Shown here: one piece after another, positions 1-7,948 of the stretch | How positions within the stretch are numbered: position 1 is the first letter of the stretch | Layout: the number at the start of each line of letters is the position of its first letter | Assembly: GCF_900631955.1 (NCBI RefSeq) | Contig: NZ_UZWD01000018.1 | Location: 62,001 to 126,000 of the forward strand | Direction of reading: 5' to 3' | Length of the DNA: 64,000 nucleotides | Source: Devosia equisanguinis | Lineage (GTDB): Bacteria; Pseudomonadota; Alphaproteobacteria; Rhizobiales; Devosiaceae | Notes under the pieces: model-generated | Told to the model about the DNA's origin: nothing | The model's database searches: none | The model's input: only the letters and a program-made list of their open reading frames with translations | Translations under genes and position numbers: made by a program

Positions 1-1176
1 GAAGCTGAACACCGCATATCCGGTATTGTTGCGGAACCAGAGCTGGCGGTTCTCGCTCTCGATGGCCTTGACGAATTCGGTGCGCTTGGCGCCCAGCTCA
101 ACCCCATTGGCCTTGTCGATGGTGACCGACCGCTTGGACGAAAAGTAGCCGTAGAGCACGCGCTCGCCGGCGGGCAGTTCGCCCCCGGCTTGCTTATCGG
201 TCGCGACCACGGTCAGCGTCTTGTCTGGGTTGTAGATCGTCACCAGCCCCTTCACGCCGAGACTGAAGATCGCCGCAGTCAGCGCCGTCCAGCCGGAATT
301 GGCGAAGCCCCAGCGATGCACATAGTGCGTGAGAGCGGGTGAGAAGCCCTCGGGCGGATGAAACAGTGGAATGATCGTGCCCTTGGGCGGGTCGCGGCCC
401 ACCTTGTTCCAGGCGATGAGATTGTAGCCCAGCACCAGCAGCACGGCCAAAATGGGCAGGATGACCTCGCGCAGATCCGATGCCGACTGCGCCAGGGCAT
501 CCACGCCCTCGGGATAACTGACGATCCCTTTCTGGAACGACACCGCGACGCTCATGCCTTCGCCGGGCTGCAGCACGGTTTGGCTGCGGAACACAGCTTC
601 ATTGTCGGAAACGCGCTTGATCGCGGCGTCCCGCGCGGTCGAGCCCAAAGGCCCGGTATAAACAGCCATGTTGGCGATGACTGCGCCAGCTGGCAGATGA
701 ACCCGCGCCTCGGCATTGAGAATGGGGAAATTCCAGTAATTGCCGGTGGCGTTCCAATAGATTTCGTCGCCATCGGCGCTCGGCCGCGCCATGCGCTCGA
801 GCCGATAGGTGATCACGTAGCGTTGTTCGCCGGGGCGAAGCAGCGCGTCGGGATTGCCGATCCGGATCCGGCGGAAATCGCCGTCGCGCTCGACATCGAA
901 TTGCTCGGCCTGGCCATTGCGGGTGACGCTTTGCACTTCGAGCGCGATGCGGATCTTGTTTCCTGAATCGCCCAGCATGGTCACCGGAATATCGCGGAAA
1001 ATGCCGCGCCGGATCTGGTCGCCCTCGGCATTGACCACCAGCGTCTCGACCACCTGTACCGATCCATCGGGCGCCAGGGTCACATCCGACACCATGCTGC
1101 GGATTTCCTCGCGCGCCAGGCTGGGCACGGCGAGGGCAAGCAGCAGAAAAAGCGAAGCGAGGATGCGCATGATCAT
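1..1176 (-). CDS. DUF2207-family membrane protein, C-terminus cut by window edge
   Basis: A stop-free minus-strand frame of 392 codons runs from ATG 1176 out of the left edge. It begins with a signal peptide (MIMRILASLFLLLALAVPSLA), continues with an extracytoplasmic beta-rich domain containing the DUF2207-like stretch RRGIFRDIP and YWNATGNYWNFPI, and has a transmembrane helix near residues 238-255 (VILPILAVLLVLGYNLIAW) followed by a cytoplasmic part. DUF2207 proteins commonly sit beside lemA, and lemA lies 108 bases upstream on the same strand, which supports the assignment. The biochemical role of the family is unknown; an envelope function is inferred from topology. A second ATG at 1170 is an equally possible start. 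Confidence 0.8.
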   Translation of the reverse strand, partial: MIMRILASLFLLLALAVPSLAREEIRSMVSDVTLAPDGSVQVVETLVVNAEGDQIRRGIFRDIPVTMLGDSGNKIRIALEVQSVTRNGQAEQFDVERDGDFRRIRIGNPDALLRPGEQRYVITYRLERMARPSADGDEIYWNATGNYWNFPILNAEARVHLPAGAVIANMAVYTGPLGSTARDAAIKRVSDNEAVFRSQTVLQPGEGMSVAVSFQKGIVSYPEGVDALAQSASDLREVILPILAVLLVLGYNLIAWNKVGRDPPKGTIIPLFHPPEGFSPALTHYVHRWGFANSGWTALTAAIFSLGVKGLVTIYNPDKTLTVVATDKQAGGELPAGERVLYGYFSSKRSVTIDKANGVELGAKRTEFVKAIESENRQLWFRNNTGYAVFSF

Positions 1177-1204
1177 GAACTCGGCATAAGGCCCGGACGC
1201 GGTG

Positions 1205-1254
1205 CCATCCCAACCCCTGGTTGGGACTACTTCGAGACCATCCTTCGATGGTCC
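1205..1254. repeat. two adjacent perfect stem-loops between lemA and the DUF2207 gene
   Basis: Bases 1208-1215 (TCCCAACC) pair with 1219-1226 (GGTTGGGA), and 1236-1242 (GACCATC) pair with 1247-1253 (GATGGTC) across a CTTC loop. Neither stem is followed by a T-run on either strand, so these are not standard terminators. They sit in the transcribed spacer of the probable lemA-DUF2207 unit and may be palindromic intergenic repeats or mRNA processing/stability elements. Function is inference. Confidence 0.5.
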
Positions 1255-1284
1255 GCCTTGCTGGCTGATTTGGCTGCGAAAGGC

Positions 1285-1839
1285 TTAGAACTTCACCTGC
1301 GGCACGGCCCGATCGGCCTCGTTCTCCAGCTCGAAATACTCGCTCTGGGTAAACTTGAACATGTTGGCGATGATGTTGGACGGGAAGCTCTCGACCTGAA
1401 TATTCAGGTTGCGCACCGCACCATTGTAGTAGCGGCGGGCCATCTGGATTTCGTCTTCCACACCCTTGAGCGCGCTCTGGAATTCGAGAAAAGTCGTATT
1501 CGCCTTGAGATCGGGATAGGCCTCGGCAATGGCCAGCAAGCGGCCCAATGCAGCCGAGAGTTCGCCCTCGGCCTTGGCGCGAGCCTCGGGACCGGCCGCA
1601 GCGACGCTGGTGGCCTTGGCACGGGCGCTGACCACGGCCTCGAGTGTTTCGCGCTCATGGGCCATATAGCCCTTCACCGTCTCCATGAGATTGGGAATGA
1701 GGTCGGTGCGGCGCTTGAGCTGCACATCGATCCCCGACCAGCCCTCCTTGACCATCTGTCGGTTGGACACGAGGCTGTTGTAGATGACGATGGCATAGCC
1801 GACGATGCCGACCACCAGCGCGAGAATGACCCATTCCAT
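1285..1839 (-). CDS. lemA: LemA family protein
   Basis: 184 aa, the normal size of LemA proteins. An N-terminal transmembrane helix (residues 2-21, EWVILALVVGIVGYAIVIYN) is followed by the family-typical stretch RRTDLIPNLMETVKGYMAHE and a long helical region; the product should be anchored with its helical domain outside or at the membrane face. It ends with the conserved-looking AVPQVKF tail. Together with the DUF2207 gene downstream it forms a lemA/DUF2207 pair seen in many bacteria. The function of LemA is not well defined; an envelope role is inferred. Confidence 0.92.
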   Translation of the reverse strand: MEWVILALVVGIVGYAIVIYNSLVSNRQMVKEGWSGIDVQLKRRTDLIPNLMETVKGYMAHERETLEAVVSARAKATSVAAAGPEARAKAEGELSAALGRLLAIAEAYPDLKANTTFLEFQSALKGVEDEIQMARRYYNGAVRNLNIQVESFPSNIIANMFKFTQSEYFELENEADRAVPQVKF

Positions 1840-1964
1840 GGCTTAGACTCCAAAGCTGTCCCCGGCTCCGGCGCGCCCCTTGGGCAGGCGCGGGCAGGCT
1901 GACGAATGGGGCGGAGACTGGCAGGTCAAGCGGCCCATTGCAACGGGCCACCAATGGGTCGGGC

Positions 1965-1992
1965 TTGACTTCCTGCGCGCAATCCCTAGCTT
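1965..1992 (+). promoter_or_regulatory. candidate sigma-70-type promoter for the rnk leader
   Basis: TTGACT (1965-1970) and TAGCTT (1987-1992) are spaced by 16 bases. A start site about seven bases past the -10 would fall on or next to the ATG at 2000, making the small ORF there leaderless. Seen: the hexamers and spacing. Inferred: activity and start site. Confidence 0.35.
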
Positions 1993-1999
1993 TTATGCC

Positions 2000-2047
2000 A
2001 TGACAACGCGCCTCTTCCATCGCTGCACCATTCTGCTCGCAGGATAG
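2000..2047 (+). CDS. putative 15-aa upstream ORF (leader peptide) before rnk
   Basis: ATG 2000 to TAG 2045-2047 encodes MTTRLFHRCTILLAG. No ribosome binding site precedes it, but the candidate promoter at 1965-1992 would place transcription start at its first base, which would suit leaderless translation. It is followed within three bases by a stem-loop and lies 139 bases before the rnk start. Whether it is translated is unproven; an ORF this short can arise by chance. It has one Cys and two Arg but no run of one amino acid that would mark a classical attenuator. Confidence 0.3.
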   Translation: MTTRLFHRCTILLAG

Positions 2048-2049
2048 AC

Positions 2050-2102
2050 GCCCTAGGCACGCTCTCGCCGGAGCCTGTTTAGGGCTCAAGGTGCATCGCA
2101 CC
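2050..2102 (+). promoter_or_regulatory. two hairpins in the rnk 5' leader
   Basis: The first hairpin has outer stem GCCCTA (2050-2055) with TAGGGC (2080-2085) and inner stem GCTC (2061-2064) with GAGC (2071-2074). The second is GGTGC-ATC-GCACC (2090-2102). Neither is followed by a U-run. They lie between the small ORF and rnk, in what would be a roughly 185-nt leader. An rnk leader element has been described in pseudomonads as a putative attenuator, so a regulated leader here is plausible but not shown. Confidence 0.35.
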
Positions 2103-2185
2103 GAAAATCCGGCACTCGTCATTCCCATTCATAATTACCGTTCCGCATGTCGCGCTGTCGCGCGCCGGAACCTGAGGAGACTCAC

Positions 2186-2596
2186 ATGAACGACATTCGT
2201 CGCGATCTCTCGCCTGCCATTATTCTGGGCAAGGCTGATCACGCCAAACTCAACGCGCTGGCCAGCGCCGGGCTTGACCGCATGCCCGAACTGGCCGACC
2301 GCCTGCTCAACGAACTCGACCGCGCTCGTGTCGTTGATGACAAAAAGGTGCCCGAGGACGTGGCCCGCATGGGCTCGCGCGTCACCTATCGCACCAATGA
2401 CGACAAGGAAATTGCGGTCACCCTGGTTTACCCGGCAGAAGCCAATATCGACGAAGGCAAGATTTCGGTGATGACGCCCATCGGCACCGCCCTCATCGGG
2501 CTGCGCAAGGGCCAGTCCATCACCTGGCGCGACCGCGCCGACAAGCGCCACATGCTGACCGTGCTGGATGTCGAAGCACCGGTCGCCGCGGAGTAG
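2186..2596 (+). CDS. rnk: nucleoside diphosphate kinase regulator (Rnk, GreA/GreB-like)
   Basis: 136 aa. Rnk proteins have a short N-terminal coiled coil and a GreA/B-type C-terminal FKBP-like domain; here the C-terminal part reads VTLVYPAEANIDEGKISVMTPIGTALIG followed by LRKGQSITW, which matches the PxGxALxGxxxGd pattern of that fold. Rnk binds RNA polymerase in the secondary channel in gamma-proteobacteria. The start at ATG 2186 has a strong ribosome binding site (GAGGAGA, 2174-2180); an in-frame ATG at 2147 lacks one. The gene is divergent from lemA and has a structured leader. Confidence 0.88.
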   Translation: MNDIRRDLSPAIILGKADHAKLNALASAGLDRMPELADRLLNELDRARVVDDKKVPEDVARMGSRVTYRTNDDKEIAVTLVYPAEANIDEGKISVMTPIGTALIGLRKGQSITWRDRADKRHMLTVLDVEAPVAAE

Positions 2597-2649
2597 GACA
2601 CGCCCCGCCTTCGCAGACACCTGCACACCGCTGGGTTACAACACAAGCC

Positions 2650-2678
2650 GTCACTCTCGGGCTCGACCCGAGGGTGAC
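2650..2678. repeat. 12-bp palindromic hairpin between convergent rnk and glyQ
   Basis: GTCACTCTCGGG (2650-2661) pairs with CCCGAGGGTGAC (2667-2678) with one G-T wobble and a CTCGA loop. No T-run follows. It sits between the converging ends of rnk and glyQ. The sequence resembles the GTCATCCTCGGG-type intergenic palindromes often found in Rhizobiales genomes, so it is probably a dispersed repeat that may also serve as a transcription barrier. Confidence 0.5.
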
Positions 2679-2716
2679 GATCTGCTCTTGTGCCGCGTGG
2701 GGGTGTGTAGACTAGC

Positions 2717-3640
2717 CTATTCCGCGCCGCCGCCGGCGGTCTGCAACCAGGCTTCGCCGCAGGCCTTGGCCAGTTCGCGGATGCGCAGGATATAGCTCTG
2801 CCGCTCGGTCACCGAGATGACGCCGCGCGCATCGAGCATATTGAAATTATGCGAGGCCTTGATCACCTGCTCATAGGCCGGGATCGCCATGGTCTGCCGG
2901 TTGCCGTCGGCGCCCTTGGCCAGGATGGCGCGGCATTCCTTTTCGGCATCGGCGAAATGCCGGAACAGGATTTCGGTGTCGGCGGCCTCGAAATTGTACT
3001 TCGAGGATTCCTGCTCGTTCTGCAGGAACACCTCGCCATAGGTGACCTTCTCGTCGCCTTCGCGGCCGTTGAAGTTGAGGTCATAGACGTTCTCTACGCC
3101 CTGCACATACATGGCCAGGCGCTCGAGCCCATAGGTGATTTCACCCGGAACCGGCGCGCATTCGAAGCCCGCGACCTGCTGGAAATAGGTGAACTGGCTG
3201 ACTTCCATGCCGTCGCACCAGCACTCCCAACCCAGACCCCAGGCGCCCAGCGTCGGGCTTTCCCAGTCGTCTTCCACAAAGCGGATATCGTGCACCGAAG
3301 CGTCGAGCCCGATGGCGGCCAGCGAGTCGAGATAGAGCTGCTGGATGTTTTCCGGCGACGGCTTGAGGATCACCTGGAACTGGTAATAGTGCTGCAGCCG
3401 GTTGGGGTTCTCGCCATAGCGGCCGTCCTTGGGCCGGCGCGACGGCTGCACATAGGCGGCTTTCCACGGCTTGGGGCCCAGCGCACGCAACGTCGTGGCA
3501 GTGTGGAAGGTGCCGGCGCCCATCTGCATGTCGTAAGGCTGCAGGATCACGCAACCCTGCTCGGCCCAGAAATTCTGCAACGTCAGGATCAGACCCTGGA
3601 AGGAGTTCTTCGGGTCCATGTGAGCGGGGCGAGAGGTCAT
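2717..3640 (-). CDS. glyQ: glycine--tRNA ligase alpha subunit
   Basis: 307 aa, usual length for the alpha chain of the bacterial alpha2beta2 glycyl-tRNA synthetase, which charges tRNA-Gly with glycine. Highly conserved stretches are visible: [40 protein letters not shown] near the C-terminus, and [19 protein letters not shown] in the middle. The beta subunit glyS is not in the window; the sequence directly downstream (below 2717) is the convergent rnk gene, so glyS is unlinked or elsewhere. An internal ATG at 3619 (MDPKNS) is an alternative start. The gene follows a small membrane-protein gene on the same strand. Confidence 0.97.
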   Translation of the reverse strand: MTSRPAHMDPKNSFQGLILTLQNFWAEQGCVILQPYDMQMGAGTFHTATTLRALGPKPWKAAYVQPSRRPKDGRYGENPNRLQHYYQFQVILKPSPENIQQLYLDSLAAIGLDASVHDIRFVEDDWESPTLGAWGLGWECWCDGMEVSQFTYFQQVAGFECAPVPGEITYGLERLAMYVQGVENVYDLNFNGREGDEKVTYGEVFLQNEQESSKYNFEAADTEILFRHFADAEKECRAILAKGADGNRQTMAIPAYEQVIKASHNFNMLDARGVISVTERQSYILRIRELAKACGEAWLQTAGGGAE

Positions 3641-3696
3641 CGGGCAGTCCTACGGTCTAGAGCCGGACAAACCTCTAGTTTGGCGGGTCCGGGCGG

Positions 3697-3930
3697 TCAA
3701 TGGCGCTTGTCGGTGTCGCGCTGATCCTGCGGGCGATAGGTGCCGTCATCGTCGCGCTTGAGATCGATCACGTCGGGGCGCTGGCGTTCGGCCGCGTCGC
3801 GCTCGCGTCTGGCGATACGCGCCTGTTCCTCGTCGGTCTTGAACTTGCCGGTCCAGTCCTTCCAGATGCGGCGGATGCCCAGATAGATCAGCACGATCAG
3901 GGCAGTGAACAGGAGAATGCGCAGCAGCAT
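3697..3930 (-). CDS. small single-pass membrane protein, unknown function
   Basis: 77 aa with an N-terminal hydrophobic helix (residues 2-19) followed by a highly charged tail rich in Arg, Asp and Glu (RIARRERDAAERQRPDVIDL). It lies between the methyltransferase gene (62 bases upstream) and glyQ (56 bases downstream) on the same strand, so co-transcription is likely. I do not recognise the family. The codon use and operon position support a real gene rather than a chance frame. Confidence 0.65.
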   Translation of the reverse strand: MLLRILLFTALIVLIYLGIRRIWKDWTGKFKTDEEQARIARRERDAAERQRPDVIDLKRDDDGTYRPQDQRDTDKRH

Positions 3931-3992
3931 CTTGCGGGAAACCTCAGGACGGGTTCGGGCGGTGGCGCAGATTTAGGGGCTCGGTCGGATCA

Positions 3993-4778
3993 TTACCAGT
4001 CAAGACGGGCCGCACCGCGAAAAATTGCATCGAATTCTGCCGAGAATGCCCGACCGTCAGTGCCGTGCAGCACCCGGCTGGCCAGAAGTGTCAGCGGCGC
4101 GCGCGACCCCTTGATGCCGCGAATGAGCACCCGGCTCGCAGCCTCGTCCGGCCGCGGGCAGAGCGGCAATAGCGTTATGGCCCCGAACCGCGCCGAAAAG
4201 CTTGCCAAGAGCGGCGCAAGGGCGGTGGCGGGATAAACGAAAATGACGGTGCCGCCCGCCTTTGCCGAAGCGGCAGCGCTGCGCACCCATTGGTCCAGAT
4301 CCGCCTCCGGCATATGCCGCGCGCCTGCCCGGCTCGCGTCCGGCGCAGGCGTGCCGCGTCCTGCCGCAAAGAAGGGCGGATTGGCGATCACAGCGTCAAA
4401 GCCATTATCCACAAGCCCTGCCGCGCGCCGGGCCGCAGCCGGGGCGGCAATGTCGATGGCATGCGCCTCGGCTCGGGCGGCAAAGCCATTGGCCGCGATA
4501 TTCTCAGCCGCCAGGGTCAAGGCCTCGGCGTCAATCTCGGCCAGAAGCGCGGTTTCAGCGAGGTCGAGCGCCAGGGCAACGAGCCCTGCGGTGCCCACCC
4601 CTGCACCCAGATCGGCAAGTCGCGCCGTGCCCTTTGGTACCGCGGCGCCAAGCAAAACACTGTCGAGCCCGGCGCGAAAGCCGTTGCGCGGCTGCGACAG
4701 AGTGAGCCGACCGCCCAAAAAGGCGTCGCGCGTCACCGTTTGGTGTTTTACAAACTCGATTGGCTGGTCTAGGGACAT
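3993..4778 (-). CDS. tRNA1(Val) (adenine(37)-N6)-methyltransferase-like protein
   Basis: 261 aa SAM-dependent methyltransferase. The SAM-binding motif ADLGAGVGTAGLVAL lies near residue 55 and the N6-adenine catalytic motif NPPF near residue 135 (FDAVIANPPFFAAGR), which together are characteristic of the TrmN6/YfiC group. The N-terminal part (TRDAFLGGRLTLSQPRNGFR) is also typical of that group, where a G-x-R-x-G segment precedes the SAM fold. It probably modifies A37 of a tRNA, but the exact target is inferred. It is divergent from the prenyl synthase gene, as is common in this order. Confidence 0.82.
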   Translation of the reverse strand: MSLDQPIEFVKHQTVTRDAFLGGRLTLSQPRNGFRAGLDSVLLGAAVPKGTARLADLGAGVGTAGLVALALDLAETALLAEIDAEALTLAAENIAANGFAARAEAHAIDIAAPAAARRAAGLVDNGFDAVIANPPFFAAGRGTPAPDASRAGARHMPEADLDQWVRSAAASAKAGGTVIFVYPATALAPLLASFSARFGAITLLPLCPRPDEAASRVLIRGIKGSRAPLTLLASRVLHGTDGRAFSAEFDAIFRGAARLDW

Positions 4779-4889
4779 CGCACCCGGATGGCTGGTTCGG
4801 TGCGACCTTATATGGGTCGCAGCGATGGTCTCAACCCGATTTGCCGTTGTGGCAACAAGGACGTTACGGCGGTGTCAGTTCTGCCCCAG

Positions 4890-5885
4890 ATGAAAGAAAA
4901 GCCGGTGGCCAACCCGGTCGAGCGCCTGATGGCTGCGACGGCCGAGGACATGGCCCGGGTCAACGCGCTGATTCTGGATCGTGCTCACAGCCATGTCGAC
5001 ATGGTCCCCGAACTGGCGCGCTATCTCATCGACAGCGGCGGCAAGCGCCTGCGGCCGATGCTCACCGTTGCCACGGCGATTCTCTTCGGCCGCGGCACCG
5101 GCAATGCCGTCAATTTCGCGGCCGCCGTCGAATTCATGCACAATGCCACCCTGCTGCACGACGATGTCGTCGATGAAAGCGACATGCGCCGCGGCAAGCC
5201 GGCGGCCCGCATGGTCTGGGGCAACAAAGCATCGATCCTGGTAGGTGATTTTCTGCTAGGGCAAGCCTTCATGATGATGGTGGAAACCGGCGATATCGGC
5301 GCGCTGGGCGTGCTCTCCGCTGCCTCCGCCGTGATGGCCGAGGGCGAAGTGTTTCAGCTGGCCAAGACCGGCGACCTCGCCACCACCGAGGCCGACTACG
5401 CCGAAGTCATCCGTGCCAAGACCGCCGTGTTGTTCAAGGCTGCCTGCGAAGTGGGCGCCATGTCCGGCGGTGCCGATCAGGCCGGCCGCGAAGCCCTCGC
5501 CCTATATGGGCTTGAACTGGGCAATGCTTTCCAGCTTGTCGACGATGCGCTGGATTATGGCGGGCAGTCTGGCACGCTCGGCAAGAATGTCGGCGACGAT
5601 CTGCGCGAGGGCAAGATGACCCTGCCGGTCATCCTGGCGCTGGCCGACGGCACCGAGGCAGAGCGATCAGTGATCGCCGCTGCCCTGGGCAAGGTAGATG
5701 CCAGCGATCTCGAAGTGCAGCAGGTTGTGGCCATCTTCAACCGCTACGACACGCTCAAGCGCACGCTGGACAAAGCCGAGGGCCACGCCGAAGCCGCGAT
5801 TGCCGCACTGTCCGAGCTCCCCGACAGCGAGATGAAATCCATCCTCGCCGACGTCGTCCGCCACAGCGTCGGCCGCGCGTCTTAG
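4890..5885 (+). CDS. all-trans polyprenyl diphosphate synthase (octa-/decaprenyl type)
   Basis: 331 aa trans-isoprenyl diphosphate synthase. Both aspartate-rich motifs are present: DDVVD in LLHDDVVDESDMRRG and DDALD in QLVDDALDYGG. GGKRLRPML near residue 45 is the substrate-binding signature. The enzyme condenses isopentenyl units to make the ubiquinone side chain; the small residues before the first motif fit a long product, probably decaprenyl in this group, but chain length cannot be read from sequence. Start chosen at ATG 4890 (MKEKPVANPVERL) because homology begins there; the frame is open back to 4788. IspE, from the same isoprenoid route, lies 2 kb downstream. Confidence 0.92.
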   Translation: MKEKPVANPVERLMAATAEDMARVNALILDRAHSHVDMVPELARYLIDSGGKRLRPMLTVATAILFGRGTGNAVNFAAAVEFMHNATLLHDDVVDESDMRRGKPAARMVWGNKASILVGDFLLGQAFMMMVETGDIGALGVLSAASAVMAEGEVFQLAKTGDLATTEADYAEVIRAKTAVLFKAACEVGAMSGGADQAGREALALYGLELGNAFQLVDDALDYGGQSGTLGKNVGDDLREGKMTLPVILALADGTEAERSVIAAALGKVDASDLEVQQVVAIFNRYDTLKRTLDKAEGHAEAAIAALSELPDSEMKSILADVVRHSVGRAS

Positions 5886-5982
5886 CACTCTGCCTATTGG
5901 CAATCTCAGCCTGCCTTGTGGCGATGCCGCCGCTTCAGGCCAGATCGAGCGCTGGCCTGTCGACCTGCGTCGTGGTTTCCAC

Positions 5983-6011
5983 TTGGCACCTTTGGTTTCG
6001 CCGCGCATTAT
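5983..6011 (+). promoter_or_regulatory. candidate sigma-70-type promoter before the DUF808 gene
   Basis: TTGGCA (5983-5988) and CATTAT (6006-6011) are separated by 17 bases, 29 bases before the ATG at 6040. A ribosome binding site TTGAGG follows. Based on sequence match only. Confidence 0.35.
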
Positions 6012-6039
6012 CGCGCTCAAATCACCTTGAGGCTTATCC

Positions 6040-7026
6040 ATGTCCGTCGGTCTTCTCGCCCTTCTCGATGATGTTGCGGGGCTTGCCAAGGTGGCGGCGG
6101 CGTCGCTGGACGATATTGCCGGACAGGCCGCCAAGGCCGGGATCAAGGCCGCAGGCGCGGTGGTGGACGATGCGGCGGTGACGCCGCGCTATGTCGATGG
6201 TTTCTCCTCGGATCGCGAGTTGCCGATCGTCGGCAAGATCGCCTGGGGATCGGTGCGCAACAAGCTGCTGTTCCTGTTGCCGGCCGCGCTGATCCTCAGC
6301 CTTGTCGCGCCATGGATCATCACCCCCATCCTGATGCTGGGTGGGGCTTATCTGTGCTACGAAGGCGCAGAGAAGGTCTATCATGCGCTCAAGCCGCATG
6401 AAGCCGAGGCGCATGAGGCTAGCCTCGAGCCGGTGGCGCTCGATCCGCAGACCCTGGAAGACACCAAGGTGGCCAGCGCCATCAAGACCGACTTCATTCT
6501 CTCGGCCGAGATCATGACCATCGCGCTGGCCGCGATCGAGGTGAACAATTTCTGGACGCGCGCGGCCATATTGGCGCTGGTGGGCGTGGGGATCACAGCG
6601 CTAGTCTATGGCGCCGTGGCGCTGATCGTGAAAGCCGATGATTTCGGCGTGCTGCTGGCCCGCAGGGGACGGCTGGACCTGACGCGCAAGTTCGGACGCT
6701 GGTTGGTGCGCGCCATGCCGCTGGCGATGCAAGTTCTGGGCGTGGTCGGCACGGCTGCCATGATCTGGGTCGGCGGCGGCATCCTGATCCACGGCCTCGA
6801 CAGCTTCGGCATCGCGGCGCCCGAGCATATGGTGGAGGCCGCGGCCGAATGGGCCGAGCATGCCCTGCCCGCCATTGCCGGCTTTGCCGGCTGGGCCATG
6901 ACCGCATTGATTGACGGGATCGTCGGACTGATCCTGGGCCTGTTGCTGATCCCTGTCGCCGGTTATGTGCTGGCGCCGGCATGGCGGGCAATCAAGCGCC
7001 TGTTGCCCAAGCGCGCCGCGGCTTGA
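6040..7026 (+). CDS. DUF808 family inner-membrane protein (YedI-like)
   Basis: 328 aa. The N-terminus (MSVGLLALLDDVAGLAKVAA) and the middle (KIAWGSVRNKLLFLLPAALIL, AYLCYEGAEKVYHAL) are characteristic of DUF808. Several hydrophobic helices are visible (about residues 83-110, 150-195, 225-250, 275-310), consistent with a polytopic inner-membrane protein of unknown function. A good ribosome binding site (TTGAGG) precedes the ATG. It stands alone between a prenyl synthase and the convergent ispE. Confidence 0.88.
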   Translation: MSVGLLALLDDVAGLAKVAAASLDDIAGQAAKAGIKAAGAVVDDAAVTPRYVDGFSSDRELPIVGKIAWGSVRNKLLFLLPAALILSLVAPWIITPILMLGGAYLCYEGAEKVYHALKPHEAEAHEASLEPVALDPQTLEDTKVASAIKTDFILSAEIMTIALAAIEVNNFWTRAAILALVGVGITALVYGAVALIVKADDFGVLLARRGRLDLTRKFGRWLVRAMPLAMQVLGVVGTAAMIWVGGGILIHGLDSFGIAAPEHMVEAAAEWAEHALPAIAGFAGWAMTALIDGIVGLILGLLLIPVAGYVLAPAWRAIKRLLPKRAAA

Positions 7027-7071
7027 GGGGAGGGAGGCGAAAGAGTCCAGAGTATGCCTTGTTTGAAGAAA

Positions 7072-7947
7072 TTAGGGCCGCAATAGCGGAGCGGCGGCGA
7101 ACCAGTGTTGTGGTCGGCGCAGGCGCAATTCGTGCGCGGCGCCATGGGCCTGGCTGGCGGAGCCGAAAAGGCCGAACACCGTAGCGCCGGAGCCGGACAT
7201 GCGGGCCAGAATGCAGCCCTGGGTCTGGGCGAGGTCGTCGATGAGATCGCCGATTTCAGGCACGAGCTTGATGGCGGGGGGCTGCAGGTCGTTGCGGGTT
7301 TCGGCCAGCCACAATCCCAGTTGCGCGGGGCGCGTCAGCGGCGACGGGAGGGCGGGCAGCGGATAATTGTCATGCGCCCGCAGACGACGGAACACATCGG
7401 CTGTGACCACCGGGATGAGCGGATTGGCCAAAACAATATGCAGCTCCGGAAAATCCGGGAGCGGCGAAAGGATTTCGCCAACACCGCGCGCCACCAGCGG
7501 TCGTGACAACAGGCAGGCCGGCACGTCAGCGCCTAAGGTCGCCGCCAGGTCGGCCAGATCGACCACAGGCACCTGTTCGGACGACAATTCCGCCATCAAT
7601 CTCAGCGCCGCGGCGGCATCGGCCGAGCCGCCGCCGATACCGGCCGCCACCGGCAGGTTTTTCACCAGATGCATGGCGAGGCCTGCCGGCGCAATTTCAG
7701 GCCAGCGCTTCCGAAAGGCTGCCGTGGCGCGCAGGACAAGATTGGTCGGCCCGGCGCCCAGGCCGGATGCAAAAGGGCCGGAAATCTCGAGGCTATCTGC
7801 AGCCGCCGGCTTTGCCTCCAACTCGTCGGCAATGTCCGCGAAGACAATCAGGCTTTCGAGGTCGTGATAGCCGTCTTCACGCCGCCGCGTGACATGCAGC
7901 GCCAGATTGACCTTGGCCGGCGCTGCCTGAACGGATGGGGCAACCAT
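7072..7947 (-). CDS. ispE: 4-(cytidine 5'-diphospho)-2-C-methyl-D-erythritol kinase
   Basis: 291 aa GHMP kinase that phosphorylates the 2-hydroxyl of CDP-ME with ATP in the MEP isoprenoid pathway. The N-terminal APAKVNLALHVTRRREDGYHDL contains the substrate-side Lys, and PVAAGIGGGSADAAAAL near residue 95 is the GHMP ATP-binding loop with the catalytic Asp. The C-terminal MSGSGATVFGLF is also conserved. Start chosen at ATG 7947 (MVAPSVQAAP), which leaves one base after the TPR gene's stop; the frame continues upstream inside that gene. The tight spacing suggests translational coupling with the TPR gene. Confidence 0.95.
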   Translation of the reverse strand: MVAPSVQAAPAKVNLALHVTRRREDGYHDLESLIVFADIADELEAKPAAADSLEISGPFASGLGAGPTNLVLRATAAFRKRWPEIAPAGLAMHLVKNLPVAAGIGGGSADAAAALRLMAELSSEQVPVVDLADLAATLGADVPACLLSRPLVARGVGEILSPLPDFPELHIVLANPLIPVVTADVFRRLRAHDNYPLPALPSPLTRPAQLGLWLAETRNDLQPPAIKLVPEIGDLIDDLAQTQGCILARMSGSGATVFGLFGSASQAHGAAHELRLRRPQHWFAAAPLLRP

Positions 7948-7948
7948 G

